Origin: Phallusia fumigata
Taxonomy: Eukaryota; Chordata; Ascidiacea; Phlebobranchia; Ascidiidae
DNA length: 62,684 nt
Reading direction: 5' to 3'
NCBI GenBank assembly: GCA_008931825.1
Contig: QXVZ01007685.1
Coordinates: 8,912 to 71,595 of the forward strand
The number at the start of each line of letters is the position of its first letter. The first letter of the stretch is position 1. A program made the position numbers and the translations under genes. Below, one piece after another: positions 11,484 through 23,398 of this stretch. The notes under the pieces are model-generated. The model searched no databases. It saw nothing but the letters and a program-made list of their open reading frames with translations, and was not told where the DNA came from.

Positions 11484-12987
11484 AAACGAAATAAACTTGT
11501 TACCACTGGTTTGTTTATAAACAGTTCGCAAATCTATGTACGCCGCTAGACCTGTTTTCGCTTGTTGATACGCACTTATTGTGTAAGGATTTTACATAAC
11601 TTGTATGGTTGTTATACACGTATCGAACGCGCTTAGTAACATGATTGCTCAACTCTCTTCTATCTGTAGTGAATTTGTACGCACAGATTTCCCCTTTTTT
11701 CATGATTGTTGGGCAGCAATTCACCTCAACCGAATAGCGATATCCGACAAAATAAACCTAAAAAAGGAGATGAACTTGGTCGCACTAGAATTATTCTAAA
11801 CACGAAGCAAAAACTCATGTACGAGCAGACATTGTGGCATTGCTGTAAATAGTTACCTTTTATCGCAAAAAAAAAAAAAAAAAAAAACTCAACAAACGGG
11901 AAAAATACTCGGAGGCCGAAATCAAAAAGAATTGAATTTAGTAATAACCGCCTGGTTGTGGCCCACATCTGGAATGTCCTAAGTACAACAGTTAAATTTA
12001 ACAAAAAAAAACTGGCTAGATCGCTGCTAGGGCAGTTTGTGCCAATTCGCGAACTAACCTGTCTCAAGGAATTCTACATAAACCCAGAAATGAACAAGCC
12101 CATGAATACAAAGCAAAGTTATGATGTGCAACTTAGATACATTAGCCGTTGCATCAAAACAGTTTGGGGAGATTTAGTGATCTGAGTTGATGTTATGCCA
12201 GCAAAGTGTAGACAACGTTACTTGAAAGCAACGCTGACACAAGATCTATACTAATTTCTGTACCAAAGTATAGGTAGAAAGGAGAAAAGGAGTTGCAAGT
12301 AGCAGGCATAAACCAAAAGAAATTACACATTGCAACTAACATAAACTGAGGAATATGTGCCTACCCAGTTACGTTCAATGAATAAAATAGCTACGTCACA
12401 CCTAAACTGAGCTGTACATAAATGTAATTTAATAAATTTCCCACTTGTCAATGTAAGTTAAATACAGTAGTTAATGCCGAAAATCGTTCAATGAGATAAA
12501 TCTTGAAATAAAAGCTTAAATGATTTCAAAAAGTGGTTTCATTAATTTTTTGGCAAAATTATTACGGATCAAAAAAGCTCATGTAGAGAAAAAAATATAC
12601 TCAGGAACTTATTCAGAGTTTGTGCAAACACAAGGCCACATGAAACCAAACGGACACCGGTTACGCTAGTTGAACTTAATTGTTAAGTCCCTGTTTTGTA
12701 GTTCGGTTCATAGCCAGGCAGGACGTTCGACCTGGGTCAGTTACCAACGGCTATGAATCAAAAAAGTACATGTTGGTACTACTGTAGGCGATGAATAATT
12801 CACTCAGGAAACAGCTCTCCAGAAATTCCACAAACAATGAGCGACAGGAAACAAACGGACACAAGTTACGCGTTGCGGCAGGCAAAAGCAATCATCCCAC
12901 TTAGTAGAAATCCCTGTCCATTGGAACGGGTTTGCAGCAATTTGTTTTCTGTGCGAAGGAATTTTTGATAAAGCTAGTTGTTGCAAA
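11484..12987. other. intergenic, genes B to C, with repeated upstream module
   Basis: A run of about 19 A residues near 11868-11886. The last part (about 12605-12987) holds upstream sequence shared with gene D. I see no other gene; the 12-kb ORFs lack domains. Confidence 0.4.
12726..12987 (+). promoter_or_regulatory. upstream module of gene C, duplicated at gene D
   Basis: Begins TTCGACCTGGGTCAGTTA, followed by AACGGCTATgAATcAAAAAAGTACATG, AGGAAACAG and a CACAGGAAAcAAA...GTTACG block, and runs to the gene C start codon. The same order of blocks occurs at 15811-16047 before gene D, and a partial third copy lies near 12605-12680. Duplication with the gene explains it; retention of discrete blocks in an otherwise diverged flank suggests regulatory value, which is inference. 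Confidence 0.5.
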
Positions 12988-14521
12988 ATGAATGTGGCTA
13001 AAAAGAAATTGGACAGCTTGAAAAAAGAACTTGCGGAAAAAAATGCAATAGGTGTGAAACTCAAAGATGAACAACAACTACTACGGCAGGAAATTGACGA
13101 AGTAAAACTTTGTACACTTATCCTGTGGATTTGTTTGTTTATTTATTTAACATATTTACTGATTTTAAAAATGTGACATATCGCCATGAAAAGGATTTTT
13201 GTTTCATAACCAGTAGCATTTAAACTACAAAACGAGTCCGCATAGGTGTAGAACAAAATTACAATGTGGGCATTTTTGTAAAAATTGTTGCCTGTCGCCA
13301 TGAAAAGAGTTTTTGTTTCATAGCCTGTAGCATTTAAACTACAAAACAAGCCTGCATTAGTTGTATGGCTAAATTACAATGTTTGTGAATCAGATGGAAA
13401 ACAAAGAGCACTTCAAAGTTTGTCACATTCCATCTTTGGAAGAGAAAGTCGAGGTGTTGAAGGGAAAAATAGAAAAGTTAATAAAGCCTCCACACGATGA
13501 AAAGAAACATGAGCAAGCGTAAGACTTTTGTTTCGAAAGATACAAGTTGGTTACTTCTATTTGTTGTGTTTTTTCCACCAAACCAACGTCTATTTTGTTT
13601 GGATACAGTGACGAGAAATACGAAAAACAGGTCAGTTTCAAAGTTTAAACTAGCGTGTTCCAACTTTAGTTGTTCAAATACTTTTTATCAGATTTAAATT
13701 CATCAAATACTTTTTTAAAACTTTGTTCAGAAGCGACAACAACTACACCTTGAAAAGCAACCTATAAATCGCACTTTATTTATATGCGCTAATGCAGCAA
13801 ATAACATTCGTTACCGAAAAAACGGTTTTTAAAAATAACCCGCGAGCCCGCAGTTAGGCAAATAGGAACAATTTTGTTTCGTGTTCACTAATCGTACAAA
13901 ACCAAACTAACGTTTTCTATTGTTTGCAAAACATACAGATTGCATCACTGCGAACCAAAAAAGAAAAGACGAAGATGCGCGCGGCCCAAATGGAAGAAAA
14001 ATTTAAACAGGTATAATGCGCTGCAAGTAGCAAGCATTCATGTCAAGTATTTTTACAGAAACATGTTTCGTTTTTGACCCAATCGATAAAGGTTGCCTGG
14101 ATATCGACAAAAAACTCAGTGTCCGATAGCAAACTATTTCTCAATAGCAATTACGTTACTGCGTTTTCATGTTAAAAAATGCTCCACGGTTACTATGGCT
14201 TATAGTGGTAATTTGTTTTTCTTCAATCTGACACAGTCTTACATATCTTCTTGTCAGGCAGAGAAGCAAGCGGAAAAATTTGAACGGAATGTAAATGTGC
14301 TCGAGCGTCAGAAACTAGAATTGGAAGGTAAGTAATAACAATTAAACCACCCGAATTTATGGAAAACTAGTTTTAGTTAAACCGGTCCTTAAAAGCTACA
14401 GGCTGATTAATTTTATCTTAAATTCTTAGAAGAAATCAAAACCTATCAAGAGAAAACTGACGAAATACGTAAAGAAATGGAGGAGATGGACGACTTTGCA
14501 AGCGATGAAGATGAGACCTAG
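12988..14521 (+). CDS. mini-tropomyosin gene C, acidic C-terminus
   Basis: Six exons: 12988-13101, 13394-13518, 13609-13630, 13939-14010, 14258-14327, 14430-14521; phases close and give 164 residues. Exon 1 is 114 nt and begins MNVAKKKLDSLKKELAEK, close to the tropomyosin N-terminus pattern M-x-x-x-KKK-x-x-x-LK. Exon 2 starts MENKEHFKVCHIPSLEEK. Exons of 22, 72 and 70 nt are identical in length to those of gene D. The last exon has 30 codons and departs from the family: after a normal heptad stretch it ends in MDDFASDEDET, an acidic tail, instead of a tropomyosin-like L-x-E-[IM] end. The whole chain is coiled coil. Function is inferred only as cytoskeletal or scaffold. Confidence 0.65.
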
Positions 14522-16047
14522 GAATCGATCCGATACGAAGAAAAACGTCTTTGTGCATTTGTGCACAACATATAGTCGTTGCTGTGTATTCAGGATTCAT
14601 ATACACGTATTTAGAAAATAAAGACATCAAAGAAGTTCTAATGTGTGTAGTAGACCTTCCCGCTTTAAAATGTGTCAATACCATAAATCTATCGCGACGT
14701 TCTGCTTGCATTTTTTTTAAATCTGGCAAAAGGATGATTATGGAGAAAATAAACCTACACGCAAAAAGTCCACAATTTTCTCTAAAATCATCTGAGCCAC
14801 ACAAATTCGAAATAAACATAAGCGAAATGTCGATTGTCAAATTTAGGATAAACCAAATTTAATTAAGCGCCCGACCGATCCTGATTTCATGTTGAACTTC
14901 TAAAATCTTTCGTGCGCAGTGTGGCGAGGAACATCGGGGCAGAAAGCAGACAAGGCAGTTTCATTTGCCAAATTAACCAAAACTGCTGCAATTTTTTTAG
15001 AAACTACTCAAAACCAAGTTATGCACTATCCCGGGGTTAGGCAACCCCTGGCACGCGAGGTGATTATTTGTGGCACGCTTAGTGTTTCACGAACTCATAT
15101 TTAATCACATGCATGTTTGGAAACTGATCAAGCGAACTCTTTGATTTTTAACGTTTAATGCAGTGCAACCGCAGCAACAAGCTGCAGGGAGCACGGATGA
15201 ACCAGATTTTACACATTTAAAGCAGAAACATATAACAGTGACGTCATTACATGACACGCAAAGCCATTAGGATTTTGACATAATTTGTAATCTGGCACGC
15301 CGCGTTTAAAGTGTTGCCGACCCCTGCACTGTCCCGATAGCGTAACATCCCTTGAGTTCCAAACATACCACATAAAGACGGGACATCATCTACATTCTAA
15401 ATTGTGCGAATAAAATACCAAGTCGTAGCAACAACAAAATCTCGAGAACAACTTTTCAAAAAGTGTAAAATCTTTTGAGGTTCAAGTCATAGCAACGAAA
15501 AATCGCCAACGATGGTACACTAATTGGGTTTCACCTGAGGTCATATACCCTCAATCTATCGAACAGAAAGTGAGGAAAATAAATGAATTATCTGCAGCAA
15601 ATTGAGCAAGAAAGATACAAATTATTTTACAAACAATTTTTACAAACTTAAAAGTTCGGTCTCTAGTTAGGCTTTCAACCTTTGAATATTATTTAGCTTG
15701 AACCCACACAGGAGTTGACCATACAAGTTGTTAACAAAAGATGAAGATCAACAATGCGTAACAAGATTAATAACGTTCCAGTTTCGAGTGTGGTCTTTGC
15801 TTTGCAAAACATTCGACCTGGGTCAGTTAACAACGGCTATAAATAAAAAAGTACATGAATAGTTTCACCAGGAAACAGGTCTTCAGTAATTGCGTAAAAA
15901 AACTGGGCCACAGGAAATAAATCTGACATGAATTACGTGCCGCGACAGCTTGAAGCAATCACGCCACCACTTGCATCCGTAGTGCAGTGAAAACAAGTTA
16001 CAGCAAAATTGGTTCTGTTTTGAATTTTGCTAGTTTAAATTCGCAAA
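14522..16047. other. intergenic, genes C to D
   Basis: Contains the hAT-like element at 15032-15326 and, at 15811-16047, the duplicated upstream module of gene D. I see no gene between; the ORFs at 14551-14862 and 14919-15104 have no recognisable domain. Confidence 0.4.
15032..15326. mobile_element. non-autonomous hAT-like element with 8-bp target duplication
   Basis: The left end is CGGGGTTAGGCAACCCCTGG and the right end, read inverted, is CAGGGGTCGGCAACAC. The flanks are CACTATCC (15024-15031) and CACTGTCC (15327-15334), 7 of 8 identical, the target length typical of hAT. Only 295 bp with no coding capacity, so a MITE. The degenerate ends and target site indicate an old insertion. Confidence 0.6.
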
Positions 16048-17711
16048 ATGAACGCAATTAAAAAGAAGTTGGCGACGTTAAAAAATGACATAGCAAAACA
16101 AGACGGTGAAAATATGAAGCTGAAAGAAGAACAAAAAGAATTACAGGATCTTTTGGAAAAAGTAAGAAAAGAACAACGACTGCTGTCGAACTTATACAGA
16201 TCCACTGGGTAACGCTTTAAAAGTTGGATATTTTTTCAAGCGTTTTGTTTAGTCAAATATGTCCATTTCACTTTTAACACATGAGTGTCGTTACCATAAA
16301 ACCAGTTCGCGTACTTGCTTATTGTTTTTAAAACCCAACATATGCTTAATTGTCTTAACTAAGTGCATATGTCATGAACTGATGATGACCACAGCAATTG
16401 TCGAAACGTTTGCTTGCATTACAATGTATTCACTAAATACAAGTTCTCTACAGCACTTATGTTGTTGACAAAAGTATGGTATCTTCAACGCAACGTAGTT
16501 CGAATGTTTGGGCGTCTTACCCTATCACCGAAAAGCGCAACATAAGCTAATCGACTTTTGAAATCAGATGGGGGACAAAAATCACTCCGAGGCTATAGTC
16601 GCATTGAATCGCTAGAAGACGAAATTGAACAGTTGGAGGAAAAATTGGAAACGATAACAGTTGCTACAATTCATTTAAAACAACAAGAAGACAAGTAAGT
16701 TACTTTTACTTCATGTGGGAAAGAAGTAGTTCTTTAAGATTGTTGCCTCCGATTTATCTTAATTTTGTTTTGTTTCAGTAATGCCAAATTCGACAACGCG
16801 GTAAGTTTTATTCGAAATAATAGTGGTCAAAGTTTTTACTGCTTCAAAATTCAGTTTAAAATCGCGGTTTAATGTCAATGATGTGGACAATCAGAAACGC
16901 ATTGAGTCATAAGGACCCCAGAGCAAAATATCCATGTAATTTGCCTGACAAACTTTAACAAGAAGTTGACGTTCTTTGTTAAAAGCGACAAAAAGTTTAA
17001 ATTGCTTTTTTTAACTTAACTTGTTTAAACATTTGAAACAAATTGCTGGCCTGCAGGTTCTGGCCTTTTTTTAGCTTATTTTGACGTTCGGTACCCTTTT
17101 GCAAAATATTCAGGTTTCATCACTTACAATCGATGTAGAAAATGCTGAAAAAAGCTCGAAGAAAATGGAAGAAAAATATATTCAGGTAAAATGTACAGGA
17201 ACTAGTACATGTACATGTTTTTGAGTTAATCAATGCATCGAGGGTAGCTCAAATCAAGCCGTAACATTACCACGAACGCCACTTTATTTGTTGTTTGCTT
17301 CATAAAGTACAGGGCTGACTAGACTTTCCGTTTTTGATACAATATCTAATTGCGTTTAGGTTACTGCTTTCGCGATAGAATAAAATAGTTTCATGGTCAC
17401 AGCTACAAGTAAAATACGTTTAATCACATTCATACAGAATTGCACGTTTTTTGTTAGGCAGCGAAGAGCGCCGAAAAGTTTAAAAGCAAAGCAGAAGAAC
17501 TACAACTTCAGGTGGAAGAAACTAAAGGTTAGTAAGAAATCCTAAAATGCTCCAGTTTAAATATCAGGTTGTGGTTGGTTCAAATAATCTGTTAAAATTG
17601 GCAAATCCAACTGTGTTTAACATTTCAGATGGACTTGAGCAGGCTAAAGACAATTACAACCTCAATAAGCAAGAACTAAACCAAGTGTTGGCGGAAATTA
17701 ATGAAATGTAG
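16048..17711 (+). CDS. mini-tropomyosin gene D, with exon-2 frameshift as assembled
   Basis: Exons 16048-16161, 16568-16694, 16779-16800, 17114-17185, 17458-17527, 17629-17711. Exon 1 (114 nt) starts MNAIKKKLATLKNDIAK, strikingly like the classical muscle tropomyosin start MDAIKKKM. Exons 3-5 (22, 72, 70 nt) equal those of gene C, and the last exon has 27 codons ending EINEM. Exon 2 should be 125 nt by comparison with gene C, but is 127 nt: read from its acceptor it meets TAG after about 15 codons, while the downstream frame (RIESLEDEIEQLEEKLE) is the conserved one. So there is one net frameshift between about 16568 and 16600. It may be an assembly error, an allele or early pseudogenisation; the remaining exons look intact. 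AATAAA candidates lie at 17731 and 18127. Confidence 0.6.
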
Positions 17712-19126
17712 AGACCCATCCGTTCCGGAATAAAGCGACACATTTACATTCGCTTGTGCGAAGTTATAATCCTTGCCTTGATATATCCTCATATTTTGAG
17801 AAGCAATATGACAAATGAATGCAAGCCATGTCCTCCATTCCCTCCAGGATTTGCCCCCATGCTTTTATTTATCACACATGATCAAATATGTGGACATATT
17901 ATGTTGTTTAAAACTATGCAGTGGCTGTAATGTAATACCACAGTAGCTGCGTTTGAAATTTGCGAAAACTTTTAGAGATTGTTATGGTTTCAATGGTTTC
18001 TACACTCTAGTGTGGTAATTACTATTGATTGTTAGAGATAAAAGCATAGCTCACCTCCATTCCTAAGTCTTGCACCTAATATCGTGAACTTCACCGGGAC
18101 GTATTGACAGTGACATGAATGTTTTGAATAAACTTGCTTGCTGTGTTCTGGTTTTCCTTTTTCTCGGTATGCAGCTCTTTGTTTAATGTCAAAGGCATTC
18201 ATTGACCTTAACTTTAACCATTCGCATGTTTAACTTTAACACTTCCTTTCAACATAAATATCTGCCATTTCAACAGGTTTGTTAAACAAGCAACCTAAAA
18301 AAGAACATCTGACCATTGTAGTGTGAAAAAACACCCTTCAACTAGATCACACAGCAGCCTGCCTCCAGCAAAAAGTGTAACTGCACGGCAAAAATTCCGC
18401 CGAATGATTGCCTAAAAAGCGTTGCACAAAACAATCCCTTAACAAATTTTTCAAACACAGCAAATAGCAGTGAGGGTAAAAACTAAACAAAGCGGAAGCA
18501 ATTTACACATAAAAATAAACTAAATTTCCAGGAAACTAAACAAAAATATTATAAATCTAATCTTTATGTTGTGATTCTCTATTTGCCAAACAGACGATGA
18601 AAGTCACGTGTCAAAAACTGAATAACTTTTTTTCGAGCGCGGTAGTTTTTTAGATCATAAGTGCATTCAACGTTTAAAAGAAAGACTGAAGAGTTATGTC
18701 TCAACGCAAAATTAACTCATTTTTTAATTCAAACCTTGGGTGAGTGTTTTGGTTAATTGAAAATTTTTCTGGAATAATGCTTGATAATTATCAAATTTTA
18801 CATGTACAGTGCTGCACTTTCACTGGAAAGTTGTTTACAGACAAAATGTCTGACATCTAATATCAACCCGAAGCTTAGGAATCCTATAGGGAGCATGACA
18901 AGCTTCAATTTATGGGGGTTAAGTTATGTGCATTTTTTATCTAGCTTTGGTCAGTCAAATGTTCAGATGAACTCAAATAAAAAGGGAATGTACTGGAACA
19001 CCTACAAGTCATCAAATCAAACTCTTCAATTGTATCAAAGCAAAAGGGTAACATGTCTGTTTCCACCTTGCCAACAACACTTTTTCAATTGCGAATATTG
19101 TACAGAAAGAGCAGAGAGCCAAAAAA
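17712..19126. other. intergenic between gene D and IHO1-like gene
   Basis: Gene D 3' flank, then AT-rich sequence with no recognisable gene. A TATTGTACAG acceptor-like site sits just before the IHO1-like start codon. Confidence 0.35.
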
Positions 19127-22100
19127 ATGAATGACCAAATGGCATTCAATTTAAGCAGTGAGTTGTCCACACCAAGCGATTCACAGCTAATGGATGATTC
19201 ACAAAATTTTCCAAGTACTTCATCACAATCTCAGGTTAGTTTTAAATCCACAATGGTTTTAAACTAGGCCCAACTTTTTCCTTTTTGATGATTTTCTTTT
19301 GAGTCTTAAAATCCAATTTTAGAAGACCTCATTGACAATGTCGTAAGTGACTACCTTGGTATTTGCAGGAAAGCTGTAATTGGAACACACGAATACCCAA
19401 CTTTAAACCAAAAAGAAATCCGAATGCCTCCTGGGGTCGTTCAGGATTTTACTCTGCGGATCAAGACACAAAGCCTGATTTCAGACAGTACATGGAAGAG
19501 GCAGAAAAGGTTGCCAAAGAAAAAGAAGAAAGGTTGGTTTTTGTGATTTTAAACCTGGCACATTATGGCTGCTAGGCCTGGGTATTGGCATTCAGAAATT
19601 GGATGTTTTTGTACATCACAATATGCTTGCTTTATTTAACCTTTATCTGTTTTTGTGCCAGTGATGTTTACAGCATTTTCAAAACAACTGGTTCATTTAT
19701 GTCAAAGAAATGTTACCTTTACCATCAGAAATAGTATATACCCAATATATGTGGTAATTTATGCAAAAACACACACATGTTAAATTAACTTCAAAATGCA
19801 GGGAAATGCTTCAAAACTTCCTGTTATCTGCTAAACAATGTTGTGAAGAGGCCAATATGATGGCTACTGAACTGAATGAAAAACAAGAAGCTCAGACTGT
19901 GACTTTGTTAGCAAAATGTAAGTGCAAATGAGAAGATATGCTAAAAAACATAATGAGAAAATATTATGCCAAAATTTAGGTACACAATTCACGGTTTTAA
20001 ATAGTCTCAATCAGAAGATACAAACTAGTAAAAAAACAATTTGTACATTTTAACAAACGATTCTGATGATGACAGCATTTGTCAAAACGTAGAAAATGTT
20101 TTACATGCGAGTACTGGCTTCTATGCTTTGAGATTGTGCCAAAAAATATGAAAAAGCAGAAATTAAGACTGTCTAATGATGTTTTTACTACAGTTCAGAA
20201 GCTTGCAGAAGATGTCTCTATAGACAAATTAGTTGAAAACAACAACACACAGGTTATTAGGTTATTATATTTTAAAGTAAAAAGTTTTTCAGGCCATCAG
20301 GTAAAACTATGTGTTGTTAAGATTGAAAAATTGGATACATGTTTAAAAGCATGCTTGAGCAAGTTACAAGCTCTGGAAAATCAGTTTGAAGAACATCAGA
20401 AATCAATCGCAGAACATGAAGCATCCATGGTATCAGCAGTACAGGTGAATAGGTGTTATAAAACTTGTATGAAATTAAAAATCATGCAATGTGGCAGATA
20501 AGTATGAAACAAAATTGCAAATATTCTGTTTTGCAGGGTTTCATGTTTTTACCGCTCATGCCCTTTTATGCCTTAGTGATAGATGTGTCAACATTTTAAT
20601 TTATCATTTAGCATGTTCATTTAAATGAGAGGTAAGTTTATATGAAACGAGTTGCCATTTACAGAAAGGAAAAATTGGATGATTGTGGTATTGTATAAAG
20701 CTTGCCTACCATTATGTGATGTCCAGTAAATGTTGTCAGAGCACTGAGCATTAATTTTTAAAGCTTTGCTGGGAACTGAAAATCAAGAGAGGCTGATATT
20801 TAAGTCACTTTTTGACCTGGATACAAAATTTGAATCAGTCCATCCTTGGTAGTCAAAGATAGTGTTGCTCATGTTGTTCAGGAATGCTGGCGACAGGATG
20901 TGCTCGAGCTGAAGGAGCATCTTTGCAGAGGAAAACCAGTTTGCACCGAAATGGCAACGCAATACTCACCTAGAGTGTTCTCCACAGCAAAAGAGTCTCA
21001 AACCTATTTTTCACCTCCTCCAGGTTTGTTTAATTTTTATCCTCGGGAGGCGGAGCAACGCCTGAATGTGTTATGCTCATTATGAGTCCACCATTGAGCT
21101 ACCTGCTTCATTGCAGTTCATTTTTTATTTGATTTTTTCGATTATTTAAAGTTCGTGACTTCAATTTGGGTCAACCCATCGTGTTTTTCTGGGTTAGAGC
21201 AATGCTGCTTCAGTTTCCTGCTCAGGGAAACACAAGCGACCAAGATAGGATTGGAACCCACAACCTTTTGTGCACAAGGCAGTCGCACTAACCACTCTGC
21301 CATCTTAGCGGTCAGAAGGTGTGATATACAAGTTTCTGTTTTAAGTACATAGCCCATGGGTCACTTTTAAAGAAATTTTTTGGTGTGGCACCAGGAGACA
21401 TAGCAAAAACGCTTTACTAAAATAAATCTTGCAACGTTTCATGGCCATTTAGAAAGAACTTCGCAGCCCACCATTGGGAAGTGCTGCCATAGCCCATGTT
21501 CTGCTGTAACTTGCAGAATTTCTGGTTTGTTTCTGGTGCTTTATCTTGGAACTTGTACACTTAGTGCGTTGTTCTAGGTCGAACATATTATATTTCAGGC
21601 ATAACGCAGGCAGATGAACAAAATTGTCTTTTAGTAAAACAACAATTCAGGTTTCATTCTTTTTAGCTCCAGTGGTGCCAATGGTTAAGCAAGACAGAAA
21701 TGTTGAGGCTAGGAAAGAGGACTGTTTGCCCTATGGAAGATACAGGTTTGCAATAGAGTCAGATGATTAGTTAATTTGTGGTCCAGAAAATTACCAAGAA
21801 ATATATATTTTTAGCAGGCAGACTAAAACAAGGTATCCACAGCAGTTGAATCAGGAAAAGGTTTTTACAAGACAGGTAAGAGGTGTTAGCTTTAATGAAA
21901 TGTTTTGCAATGTCAAATAACTCTTTATTATTTATTCAGCTTACTATTTATTGATTTATCTCACTTATTTACACCTAATTTTAAACCTATTAGACAAATT
22001 CTTCACAATAGTCAAGCCTATGCTGTTAAGCATATTTTTGGGCATTGAGTGTGTGTTTTTCCCTCTGGCCCTTAACTTGATCTGACAGAGTTTCTTTCGG

Positions 22101-23398
22101 TGCTTTGTTTTGCTGTCAAATCCCAACCTTGTTCCTTAGGAAGGGTGGTTAGATTCTAGAGCCCCCTGGGTGGTCCCACCACTGTTTCCTATAATTTGCA
22201 TGTCATAGAGTTTTGGGGTTGTGCAGCTTTTCCTGGCTTGGTGATTGTCTTAGTGATATTGCGTCCCTATTTCCTTCACCAAGCAAAATAAACTCAACTT
22301 GACATGCTTTTACATGTGTTTAGGTTGGTGATGACTACCAGGCTCAACCAATGGATATCTCCAGCAAGGAAAACATCAAAATAAAAAAGACTGGCAGAAA
22401 GCCCAAAAAAGTAAAGGTATGTTGAGGTCCCACTGTATATATTGCAATTTGCAATTGGTACAGTGTAATTAAAACCGAAAGTATAAGCGGCATTGCTTAG
22501 TCTAGTAGATTTTGATGGACTGATTCAAAAAGGTTTCAGCTTTTTTCATCAACTTTTAAAATCAAATAAAAATGATCCTGAAAGAATGGTTAAAGGGCAA
22601 GTGGCTCAACACTGACTCATTATGAGTAACCAATAATAAAACAGAATAAACAAACAACAACACGATGTATCTCAAATTCATACTTACTCTTTTTTTGTCT
22701 GATTTGCCTGTACATAAAGCTCTGATAGACAACTAACTCAACAGCTCCTGTTTGCAAACTGCCAACTGTAAATCTGCTTATTTTGCAGCAGCGTCAGGAG
22801 TTGCAACAGAAATCTGAGATAAACAGTGGAGAGAGTGGTGCCCCCATATCCAGAACCGTGTGCACCATTAGGTAGCATTTACAGTTCTTTTTTTTCAATT
22901 GGATTTTTTGATTCACTAGACCTAACTAAATGTAATAATATTGTCTATGCTTTGCAGTAATGGAAGACACATGGAGAACACTTCAGTAGTATGGGACTAA
23001 AATATGTGCAAAATTTTGTTGGTAAATGGTAACACAAGGTTGTTTTAATTTCAGGCAAAAGTCACTTCACCAATCTGTTCTCCTGGCCTGCTTATGGTTC
23101 CATCAAAAGTATGAAATACTCTTTATGCTTGGCCTAGAAACCGATCTAACTGTCTTGTTGACATGCCAAAATAGTTCGTTTTCCAAACAATGTTTCATAC
23201 TGACCTTTATCAGCTTTTTTGTCATACCTTTTGAATTGATAGCCTAGATATTTCTCTAATTACCTTTGTTGTTGATGATGTAGAAGCCTTTGACAAAAAA
23301 CATTTTTTCCACAGAAAATTGGCTCAAATGAAGATACAGATGATGATTATTTCTTTAATCTTTTCGAAGTGGATGACACTGACATCAGTTTATTTTAA
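19127..23398 (+). CDS. IHO1: IHO1-like (CCDC36-like) meiotic chromosome-axis protein
   Basis: Thirteen exons: 19127-19234, 19369-19532, 19802-19917, 20194-20252, 20301-20444, 20882-21023, 21667-21745, 21815-21875, 22324-22416, 22789-22871, 22958-22985, 23055-23108, 23315-23398. All phases close, giving 404 residues. The N-terminus is Ser-rich (ELSTPSDSQLMDDSQNFPST), followed by TKPDFRQYMEEAEKVAKEKE, a central coiled coil (exons 3-5), an ESQTYFSPPP motif, a basic stretch (KIKKTGRKPKKVK), SPICSPGLLMVPSK and an acidic C-terminus (DDDYFFNLFEVDDTD). The same order (a SDSQ-type start, a TKPQ-type motif, coiled coil, SQTSPP, a CPI..MPNK-like motif, acidic end) is what I recall of vertebrate IHO1, which partners HORMAD1 and REC114/MEI4 in meiotic double-strand break formation. 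The match is by motif order, not a database search. Shorter than the roughly 590-residue mammalian protein. AATAAA at 23464-23469. Confidence 0.6.
21125..21312 (-). mobile_element. tRNA-derived SINE
   Basis: Read on the minus strand, from about 21310 it has a tRNA-like head with an A-box-like TGGCAGAGTGGTTAGTGCG and a B-box-like GGTTGTGGGTTCCAATCC. Acceptor stem arms GCTAAGA and TCTTGGT pair over all seven positions (with G-U pairs). A body of about 90 nt follows and an A-rich tail (AAAAAATCAAATAAAAAAT) lies at 21120-21145. It sits in intron 6 of the IHO1-like gene, opposite to its transcription. A functional tRNA is unlikely because the anticodon arm does not fold cleanly. Confidence 0.65.

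Noticed and set aside
21240..21312. Functional tRNA gene on the minus strand
   Set aside because: A and B boxes are present and the acceptor stem pairs, but the anticodon arm is irregular and a body with an A-rich tail follows, as in a SINE.
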